DNA from: Amblyomma americanum | Taxonomy: Eukaryota > Arthropoda > Arachnida > Ixodida > Ixodidae | Assembly (NCBI RefSeq): GCF_052857255.1 | Contig: NW_027526485.1 | Coordinates: forward strand, 1,798,001 to 1,862,000 | Reading direction: 5' to 3' | DNA: 64,000 bases | In this document: positions 56,263 through 64,000 of the stretch, piece after piece | How the letters are laid out: each line of letters begins with the position of its first letter | Position numbering within the stretch: position 1 is the first letter of the stretch | Translations under genes and position numbers: made by a program | The notes under the pieces: generated by a model | Told to the model about the DNA's origin: nothing | Databases searched by the model: none | The model's input: the letters and a program-made list of their open reading frames with translations, nothing else

Positions 56263-57036
56263 TTTGAATGACTTAACGGGTGTGCTGACCGCGTCGATGT
56301 GAGCGCACGCTACTGAATCCAAATTTGTCCACCAGTGGTATACGCACAAAGAAAAAGTTGCTATGGCAGACTTCAACAACTGAACTGCACCCATTTGGTT
56401 TCGCCTTCTCTTTTAGTATATGCGATCGCCGAATAAATTCTACGCTGCAGCCGGCTTTACATTTCCTTGCGGTAATTCTTCTTCTATGGTGTCTGAAAAA
56501 CCGCGAAAAGCGCTCGACAGCAAGTAGCTGGCAGGTCCGAAACAAACCATGAAAGTCATGAAGGGGCCCGAGGTAGCCGACGCCGGGTTCGTTTTTTCTG
56601 TCTCCGGAGGTCGGAGCCCGTTGCGTTTGGTGGATGGTCGGGCATCCCTTCATCAGGGCCGCCCCATTGGGCCATCTTGACGCCCTCCCTGTCCTGGAAG
56701 GCAGGCCAGTAATGGAGTCGAGGTATATTAAGGGTCAGAGCAAAAAACTCGCTGTCCCCATTTCCATCCCAATACCCATCACGCATTTAACCTATCCTCT
56801 CCGCTACGTCGCAGGGGAGATCAGGGGAGTATCCCCGGCCCACTTCCCTTGGGCTTGGGTCGCTACCTAGCTTCCCCCCACCCCCTCATTCTTCGATTTT
56901 CGCCACATACGGGTGGTAAAAATAAATCCTTGCCTTCGGGCCTTTCCATTTGTCTTCAGATGGCATTAAGCATTGTGCACGTTAGTGGTGTAAGCAGGGG
57001 CTTATTTGTCAATCTTTTTAGGTTGCCCCAACCTAA
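56263..57036. other. Inner part of the left arm, unclassified
   Basis: Moderately GC-rich, with frames of 126 codons (minus) and 78 and 72 codons (plus) that carry no motif and are mirrored in the right arm. Reads like the edge of an unrecognised retroelement. AATAAA at about 56,921 on the plus strand. Confidence 0.35.
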
Positions 57037-57044
57037 CGAATGTA

Positions 57045-57310
57045 GAGATAGTTGGTTCATGCTATAAAATTGAATGGCGCGAAGGGTTAAATCACTGGAA
57101 ATACAAGGGCACAAACAGTGCCTCTTTCTGCCCTTCCTGGTTCCTTTGATCGTGTGTATCGGGGCGTTGAAATTTACCAGTTGCCTACTTATCACTTATC
57201 AGGGGCGACGGCACGCATTGTCATTGTCCCTGAGGAAGGCGCCTGCTTATTTCGACATAGCACGTACACTTCTTCCAAGACATGGTTCACAGCATTGTGA
57301 CGTTGCGTAA
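57045..57310 (+). mobile_element. PLE-like terminal fragment (candidate)
   Basis: Begins GATAGTTGGTTCATG, like the ends of the PLEs at 53.4 kb and 59.1 kb (CTAGTTGGTGC and CGAGTTGGTGATCCATG), and contains CCCTGAGGAAGGCGCCTGC, like CCCTGAGGAAGGCAAG in the PLE at 51.6 kb. No coding part. Confidence 0.4.
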
Positions 57311-58152
57311 TGGTGTGCATTTACGTCGGGGTTTTTCTTCACATTTTTGTGGTTCATCTAACGGGAAGAAAAAAAAAACAGTAGGCCGCCGCTAAAAATT
57401 CAGTAATAACGCGTGGTGTAAAATAATTTGTGAAATATCTGCATTATTATTCTTAAGTAGTAAATAATTCCCCGAAACTGACAAACAGTATGTATTGCGC
57501 AAGCCCACTTCAAGGAACTTAAGAAGCCTCGGTTCCTGTCGCGGGAAATGCGCGATATATCTTAGGCTTGAGCGGCCATGGAATCTTGAATCCGTACACT
57601 CAAGCTTATCTCCAGCGATGCCAACAATTTTCCTACGCTTCAACACACCCTTCTCCGCTTCAGTAATAAATCGAAGCCTAAAAACTTATTTCCATATCCG
57701 ATATTTAGATCTGGTAATGTTTTATCGAAGCCTACATATCATACTTCAAGCGCGTCAGTCGCTCGCCCGCTCTTTTTTTGTGAGAAACGTTGAAGGGGAT
57801 TCAAAGGCTGCTCAGGAGATACGTCTCTAATATCAGGGATATGAGTAGTGAGGGATATCAAATATGTGGCACGTTTCATTCGAAAAGAACTGTAAAAGGC
57901 GATGAACAGCTGACAGGAAACTGTCATAAGTAGAAGAGCACTTCAGCGATAAAAGCAAAATACGCTTCCACGTAGACGCCTGTTCTGTCAACGATGGGGC
58001 TCGTACAGAGGCCCAAGCCTACAGATAGTATACCGCGTCGCGCGTAGGCACAATACGTATAGAAACTTTTGTGCGATAATGTAAAACTTGAAAGTCTTAG
58101 AGCATCGCCATATTTTTCCAGATTGCCGCATGTGTAGATGCGTATCATATAT

Positions 58153-58380
58153 GAGTGCAGCAGGTGCACAGTGGGCTTGGGTGACTGTAATCAAGAGAAG
58201 GAAGGCAGTGGAAAAATGCTCGACAATTATGCGGGGAGTGAACGCGGACGCATGAAAATTGTCAACTCATTTCCGATTTTTTTGAAAAAAAAAGTTCGGC
58301 TTTTATAGATATCTGAAAGTGGGCTTTCACAATCATGGTATGTATATACGGCGGGTTCACAGCGATTGTCTTTGCAACTT
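58153..58380 (+). repeat. Dispersed repeat C, copy 2
   Basis: Same-orientation match of 7,535-7,775; see that entry for the shared segments. Confidence 0.5.
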
Positions 58381-59094
58381 TCAGTCATTTAAACAAATTG
58401 CCACTGTTGTTTACTTTGTTATTACTCGTTATTTTAGGAATACATACAACATCAAATGCTGCCGTTTTCTGAAAAACAGCCACGTTTTCATTCAGCATGA
58501 CGTCGAAATCACTAATGTGGAGTCTGTGCATGCCACGGTAGTTCAGCCTATGTACCTCTGTGCCTGAGAGCTTTCCTTTTTGAAAAAATGCAATACCATC
58601 GCACCCATGAGGACCGGTGGTAATTTCCCTGAACCGTGCCGTCCTGAACGCTAATTTGTAAATTCTCGGTGATTACCAACTTCCTTGCTGTAATGTATAG
58701 GCCTTATGGATGGAAATTCGAAAATGGAAGCAATAGCTTGTCGTAAAGGATTCAACAGCACTTCAGCTGAGAGAAGAACGCCGGCGACGCGACGAGCCAT
58801 TCGTCTCTAAGCACCCACTAGTAAGTTTAGGGTAAGGAGATATTGCACTTTCGCCGCTATAGACCTATCCAGAAATTAATCTGAGCAGTTTGTTGCTCCT
58901 AACGTAGTTGAGCATAACCCATTTAACGCCAACTGAAGATAGGAAACCAATTTAGAATCGATACTTTTCGTTATCAACCATGATGCGCCAAGACGAGTGC
59001 AATACATAGGCTAATGACCACACGTTCAACACCCTCAAATCAGACTGCAAATCAAACCACCCTTTCCCGAAAAAGGTTCCTTGAAATCCAGAAG

Positions 59095-60110
59095 TGTTGC
59101 TTGTTAGGCGAGTTGGTGATCCATGAAAATAGAGCAGCGCGTAACAAAACAGGACACAAGGGAGAGACACAGAACGACACGAGCGCTAACTATCAACTGT
59201 TTATTTCTTGCTGTCGCTACGTATAAATACATGAGCCACAACTCGAAACGAAAAACAAAAAAGATTGATGAGTCAGCCTTTCGCTGGTTTCCATCGTTCT
59301 AGATAGGAGAGCTCTTTAGCTGACAATGCCACTGATGCCACGCTCACACACTTGTTACCAGCACGCAAAATACTACGAGCCTCAATAATCTCTCGAACAA
59401 TCTTATCATTGTGGCGGGTTATGATTTGGCTCTTCTTAAAAAGTGGCATGCACGAATTTGGAAGGTCCCGTTTCTCAGCCTCGACCTTGCAGTGACGACA
59501 GTGTTGGCTTAGGTGGCCCGATTTGCTTTCATTAAGATTGTAGTCATGTTCTTTTAGCCTGCTATTCACACATCTCCCTGTTTGCCCAATATACTCATGG
59601 CCACAAGACAACGGTACGCGATAGACAACACCCTCCTCACAAGTGACAAATCGTTTCTGATGGTCTATTACACATCTTTTTTTCTCCTGGATACCGCACG
59701 GATTGGTCTTTTTGCAAAGCATAGACAGTTTTACGGGTGCTGAAAATACAACTTCAACGCCTGCTCGTTTTCCTAGTTTCTTTAGGTTGTGGGATGTATG
59801 ATGAATGTAAGGGATGACAGCTACTTTCTTGCGATCCTGCTGTTCATTGGTACCTGCCTGCTTGTTGAACAATCGTGCTTTTTTCATTTTTTGCAGCGGG
59901 CCTTCAGCCACAGAAACAATTAGTGGCCCAGGATACCCAGAATCAGACAGTCGTCTAATCTGTGATGCTAAGCATTCTTGCATCATGTGCTCACATGAGC
60001 TTTTGAGCGCATTTGTCAGGCAATACTTGATAATGCCTCTCTTTACCAGTTTCGAATGCGCCGATACCGCTGGCAGTAGGCCTTTTTTTTTTGCACGAGG
60101 TTCATGCACG
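59095..60110 (-). mobile_element. Penelope-like element, 5'-truncated, at the inner edge of the right arm
   Basis: Runs on the minus strand from a 5' break at about 60,105-60,115 to a 3' end near 59,095 marked by AGTTGGT (59,111-59,117). The 3' part shows ACACGAGCGCTAACTATCAA and CTGTTTATTTC, matching the PLE at 51.4 kb (GACGAGCGCTACTTCCAACT, GTTTATTTCG). It codes for thumb and GIY-YIG only. The 5' break lies directly beside the arm. Confidence 0.85.
59273..60109 (-). CDS. PLE thumb, linker and intact GIY-YIG endonuclease
   Basis: 278 codons, stop at 59,273-59,275. Starts in the segment EPRAKKKGLLPAVSAHSKLV (thumb), continues through QIRRLSDSGYPGPLIVSVAE and a linker with FSAPVKLSMLCKKTNPCG, and ends with GIY-YIG: GVVYRVPLSCGHEYIGQTG, RCVNSRLKEHDYN, a CXHC-type HCRHC pair, and IVREIIEARS with the catalytic Glu. 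Related to, but clearly different from, the PLE at 51.6 kb. The nuclease frame is intact; polymerase palm and fingers are gone. ATG at 60,107 arises at the junction and is not the native start. Confidence 0.8.
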   Translation of the reverse strand: MHEPRAKKKGLLPAVSAHSKLVKRGIIKYCLTNALKSSCEHMMQECLASQIRRLSDSGYPGPLIVSVAEGPLQKMKKARLFNKQAGTNEQQDRKKVAVIPYIHHTSHNLKKLGKRAGVEVVFSAPVKLSMLCKKTNPCGIQEKKRCVIDHQKRFVTCEEGVVYRVPLSCGHEYIGQTGRCVNSRLKEHDYNLNESKSGHLSQHCRHCKVEAEKRDLPNSCMPLFKKSQIITRHNDKIVREIIEARSILRAGNKCVSVASVALSAKELSYLERWKPAKG

Positions 60111-60889
60111 AGGTTTTAGGTTGGGGCAACCTAAAAAGATTGACAAATAAGCCCCTGCTTACACCACTAACGTGCACAATGCTTAATGCCATCTGAAGAC
60201 AAATGGAAAGGCCCGAAGGCAAGGATTTATTTTTACCACCCGTATGTGGCGAAAATCGAAGAATGAGGGGGTGGGGGGAAGCTAGGTAGCGACCCAAGCC
60301 CAAGGGAAGTGGGCCGGGGATACTCCCCTGATCTCCCCTGCGACGTAGCGGAGAGGATAGGTTAAATGCGTGATGGGTATTGGGATGGAAATGGGGACAG
60401 CGAGTTTTTTGCTCTGACCCTTAATATACCTCGACTCCATTACTGGCCTGCATTCCAGGACAGGTAGGGCGTCAAGATGGCCCAATGGGGCGGCCCTGAT
60501 GAAGGAATGCCCGACCATCCACCAAACGCAACGGGCTCCGACCTCCGGAGACAGAAAAAACGAACCCGGCGTCGGCTACCTCGGGCCCCTTCATGACTTT
60601 CATGGTTTGTTTCGGACCTGCCAGCTACTTGCTGTCGAGCGCTTTTCGCGGTTTTTCAGACACCATAGAAGAAGAATTACCGCAAGGAAATGTAAAGCCG
60701 GCTGCAGCGTAGAATTTATTCGGCGATCGCATATATTAAAGAGAAGGCGAAACAAAATGGGTGCAGTTCAGTTGTTGAAGTCTGCCATAGCAACTTTTTC
60801 TTTGTGCGTATACCACTGGCGGACAAATTTGGATTCAGTAGCGTGCGCTCACATCGACGCGGTCAGCACACCCGTTAAGTCATTCAAAA

Positions 60890-61817
60890 CTCGGTTTCGC
60901 AGGCTGCAGTACTGTAGCGCATAGTGCACGAGATCTCTGATATTCTACAATCTTTTTTTTTTAATTGCTGTGAAAACAAATAACAGAAACTACGTTGCCG
61001 CCGAAAATACTGAATAGATTGGTCTCAACCACTTCTTCTAATTTCGTAATCGCACTGGGGTATAAAGAAAATACAGTCAACCTCATTATAGCGAAGACAA
61101 TAGGGACCAGTGATTCCTTCATGATAGCCGCAGATTCGTTATAGCCAGTGTTAGCCGAGCTTCCAACAAGAATCGTCATTCCTTAGTTATTTCTCTTATG
61201 TCGATGTCAATACTTCAGCTATCGTGAGGATGGACTGTACTACTACCCTAGCATAGGTATTCTTGGCTAATGATAGGACTCGGCGGGTTTCAAAATTCCT
61301 GGATTGCGCAAGTGGAAGGAAAACCAATTCGAGATAACGCGTATCTCTTATAACATTCGTTGAAGTTACTTCTTAACACACCCCATTTTAAACCTTGTTC
61401 TTACCTGTCTCAACATTTATTCGCACAATATTTGTGTAAGCTGGCACGCGATGGCTGAATAACTTGGGTTTTAATATTGCCAATGTTAACACCCCACCCA
61501 GTGCTTACGTAGTCGTTGACCAAATCGAAAGGCTTTTCTACTCTTGGTGTGATCCAGTACATTATAGAAATAAAAACGTCTGTATAGCATGAAATTTTCT
61601 CTTGTCCATCCACAGCGAAAAGAAAAACATAGGCGCGTTTACCTAACAGAAAAAAATGCGTGGTTTGATGCGGCTCACTCGACATCGGCTTCAATTATTG
61701 TAGTATCAACAAACGCACTTTTACTTTCACACCTTAAAGCAATGCTGGTTTTACGCACCCATTCATCACTTAGGTTCGAGTCACCGGTGCACTACAAAAC
61801 TGTATGCGTTCTCCTCA
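60890..61817 (-). repeat. Dispersed repeat D, copy 3 (right arm)
   Basis: Reverse complement of 55,333-56,262 as part of the duplication. The nested MITE is at about 61,079-61,239. Confidence 0.7.
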
Positions 61818-62947
61818 ATTATTATTTTCTACAAGACTCGATATTTGTCAGCTTTTAATTTTATTCTCACTTTATTTCCGATAGGTGCAACGATTCAGGC
61901 AGTCCCACTTGCGAACTACGCGCTTCACAGTAGCGGGCAAGCTTTTACTGGTTCGGACGATGGCGACGGCGGTATTAAACATGATAATTATAGCGGGTGC
62001 ACGCGAAAGAGCTTTGATTGTTTCTCTTACTCTTGCCGCCACAGGTTTAGAGCATGCATTGAGTTGACGGTAGAGTACTTCAAACACGAGTCATAAAATA
62101 AAATGGTGACGCATGTTTCAGGACTCTTCCTCCGTTTTTTGCAGCCTTTTCCACGCAGTTCGTAACTGTGGATGTTATTTCTTCCTACAAAATTGCGCAG
62201 CAACTCGAAGGCTCTAGGCCGCAAGTGGAACCCAAACGACGCGAAGGTAAGTGAGCTGTGAAAAGCTGCGGTACTCACACGTGGTCTCCTCAGAATTTCC
62301 TCCTTGGTGTCCTGGTCCCGCCTGGTCCTTCAGCTTGAATTGAGGGCTTCCCGACACTTAAAAGCCGCTCGAGCGCGTAACGGTTTCGGAGCGGCTGGGT
62401 ACTCCTGCTAATGCGAACGGCTCGAATTTCCCCCCTCCTGCCACTGCAAGGTCACGCCCATGCTGCTTTGCATTTCACGTGTCACCGCCTACTGGGGTCC
62501 ACAAGAACCGAAATGTGACGCTGCATGAAGGCTAACCTTAATTGAGCTATTTCCAAAATTTACCAAAGGGCCCATCTCTGTAAATACAGCACCTCAGTTT
62601 GTTCAAAAGACTTTTACAAGTTTTGTTCATATCGTTATTAAACTTTGTTTTCATGCTGAGCCGTTAATTTCGTCGAAAATTTCTTGCAAACAACCCTAGC
62701 CTGGAAAATGCTAGTGAAGCGTTAGTATAATTCGCTTCGCCAATGGGTCATGCTGTACAAGCCTGTTGCCCTGCACCTTCCACAGAAAAAAAGGAAACTT
62801 TAAAGTATACTGCTTTTATAAGCTCAAGTGATGTAATTTATTGGAACTAATTTTTTTATTTCTTCAATATTGATAAAAACCGATTTTCGGGCCACTATTA
62901 AGCAACTAGCTGCAAATTGCTGGCGGTATCTTGTCTGTCTTCTTTCG

Positions 62948-63100
62948 ATGGAGGCGAAATTCTAGAGGTCCGTGTACTGTGCGAAGTCAGTGCACGTTAA
63001 AGAACCCCAGGTGGTCAAAAATTCGTGAGCCCTTCACTACGGCGTTTCTCATAACCTCAGTCACTTTGGGACGTTAAACCTCCTAAACCATAAATCATAA
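62948..63100 (+). mobile_element. SINE remnant truncated by a deletion
   Basis: Only the 3' part of the SINE at 53,511-53,742 remains, starting TCGATGGAGGCGAAATTCTA. The tRNA-like head and about 0.45 kb beyond it are gone. The join GTCTTCTTTCGATGG has a short TTC/AAG-type overlap with both sides of the intact arm. Confidence 0.85.
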
Positions 63101-63110
63101 CACACGTTTG

Positions 63111-63121
63111 AAGCCGAACTT
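63111..63121 (+). other. Empty PLE insertion site
   Basis: AAGCCGAACTT, the single-copy counterpart (one base changed) of the duplicated AAGTTCAGCTT that flanks the PLE in the left arm. Confidence 0.9.
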
Positions 63122-64000
63122 ACTGCGTTCGAAGCTTGAAGAAAACAATCAAAGATAAAAGGGGTGCTTGTTTTTATTGCACTGAGGAAACCTTGATAAT
63201 ATATATTATTTTCATTTTACCTTTTCTTCACTGTATTAGATAACAGCACGTATTGAACCCACTGGTCCTGAAGAGTCACGTGATACGGCCGTGTATCAGC
63301 GAAGCCGATAAAAAGGTCATTTCGGTAGGAGCGGTAGAGCACGTCGGCGTGTTGCCTTTTGTGGCGGTGCATTTTCCTAAAGAAATAGAATGAAGCATTG
63401 CCGCGTCGGATCCAGGCTCCTGTGAACTAGCACTAGCGCCTCTTGAGAATGGCTTGTCCGTCTGTATTGTCCTTCTGTAGTATCGCAGTGCGTATTCCGC
63501 TTTTAACATATCCTTCAACCCTAAAACGCCGGTATGCTCTGGGCGCATTTGAACATCTTTTCTCCCACGTGAGTATTTTTTTCTGCATGTGCCATGGAAA
63601 CGTGGCTGTACTGGTAAAAACTGAAGCGGTTGATGCTGAATCTAATCCAAAAATAATGACCGTTAACGAAGTATGACTCTATCGATGCGCTTTAATAACA
63701 TAAAAATACAAAGTCCTTCCGCTGAGCTTTAGTCAGTAAGAAATTGGATGTACAAAACAGATGTCGGCCGAATTTCAGACAAAACTACATTCATCTCGGC
63801 TAAGAGAATGGTTATTCGAGGCAAGTCGCAAGCCACTTGTCAGCATCATGATCATCACATATCGCTTTAACCAAAGAAGAACTCACTGCCAGTGACCGGC
63901 CATGTGCTCTTCGAGGAGCTCGAAACCTGGAATATTTGCAGGAGTCGGGGAGTACAGTCAAGTCGAGTCGGCGATTAGAGATAATTCAATCCCATACCAT

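Larger units (their letters stand above)
50534..57036 (+). repeat. Left arm of a large inverted duplication
   Basis: This arm matches the reverse complement of 60,116-64,000 with only scattered substitutions. Position x here corresponds to about 117,152 minus x near the inner end. Two large differences exist: a 2.07-kb PLE insertion here (51,424-53,492 including one target copy), and about 0.55 kb present here (about 53,660-54,208) but deleted in the other arm. The inner edge is TTAGGTTGCCCCAACCTAA. The outer limit is unknown, since the right arm leaves the window at the base pairing with 50,534. Confidence 0.95.
57037..60115. other. Spacer of the inverted duplication
   Basis: 3.1 kb of sequence not shared between the arms. 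It starts with a PLE-like terminus, contains a copy of repeat C, and ends with a truncated PLE whose 5' break coincides with the start of the right arm. The part from 57,311 to 58,152 and from 58,381 to 59,094 has no recognised content. Confidence 0.7.
60116..64000 (-). repeat. Right arm of the large inverted duplication
   Basis: Near-identical reverse complement of 50,534-57,036, minus the PLE insertion and minus about 0.55 kb. It begins TTAGGTTGGGGCAACCTAA at 60,116 and runs past the window end. It contains the inverted copies of repeat D (about 60,890-61,817), its nested MITE, and a SINE remnant. Confidence 0.95.

Noticed and set aside
56273..56870. Frames of 126 and 78 codons mirrored at 60.3-60.9 kb
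   Set aside because: Again mirrored only because of the duplication; no motif or splice context supports them.

Overview
The window is eukaryotic and, from its mobile-element content, most consistent with a metastriate hard tick (Ixodidae): repeated tRNA-derived SINEs of Ruka type with intact A and B boxes, RNase H-bearing I-clade LINEs, a Tx1/L1-group LINE, RTE and CR1/L2-like LINE 3' ends, Ty3/gypsy fragments, pogo/Tigger transposons and many GIY-YIG Penelope-like elements (PLEs). Genus and species cannot be fixed from the sequence. Coding capacity is split by introns or decayed; there are no operons and no bacterial signals.

Region by region. 1-5,950: end of an I-clade LINE, an old dispersed repeat whose other copies lie at 55-56 kb and 61-62 kb, and three SINEs. 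5,953-6,704: a seven-finger C2H2 zinc-finger coding exon, the cleanest host-gene candidate on the plus strand. 9,034-13,713: an almost full-length but frame-broken Tx1-like LINE inserted inside a tRNA-derived SINE, followed by a 48-bp minisatellite. 14,711-37,500, minus strand: a split gene with a DUF4806-like C-terminus whose exons I could read at 36.6, 34.0, 32.0, 28.0, 23.4, 21.4 and 14.8 kb; its introns are filled with Tigger, LINE, PLE, gypsy, RTE and a TTAA-flanked long-TIR element that itself contains a LINE and a short LTR element. 37,960-48,550: more of the long-TIR family, SINEs, PLEs, a TNP2-like (CACTA/EnSpm-type) transposase relic and LINE ends. 49,050-50,040: a GGGC-rich array with a 383-bp period.

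50,534-64,000 is the most striking structure: two nearly identical arms in inverted orientation (50,534-57,036 and 60,116-64,000) separated by a 3.1-kb spacer. The left arm carries a Penelope-like element with 11-bp target duplications; the right arm has the empty site. The right arm has lost about 0.55 kb that cuts through a SINE. The arms therefore diverged after duplication, or are two haplotypes joined in inverted order. The right arm runs off the window.

How the parts relate: almost everything outside the zinc-finger exon and the DUF4806-like exons is transposon-derived. PLEs recur at six places, mostly as fold-back or inverted copies sharing a CTAGTTGGT-like terminal motif, one with a hammerhead-ribozyme core; they also abut the inner edges of the big inverted duplication. 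All calls are by eye from motifs, frames, splice signals and repeat comparison; no alignment or database search was run.
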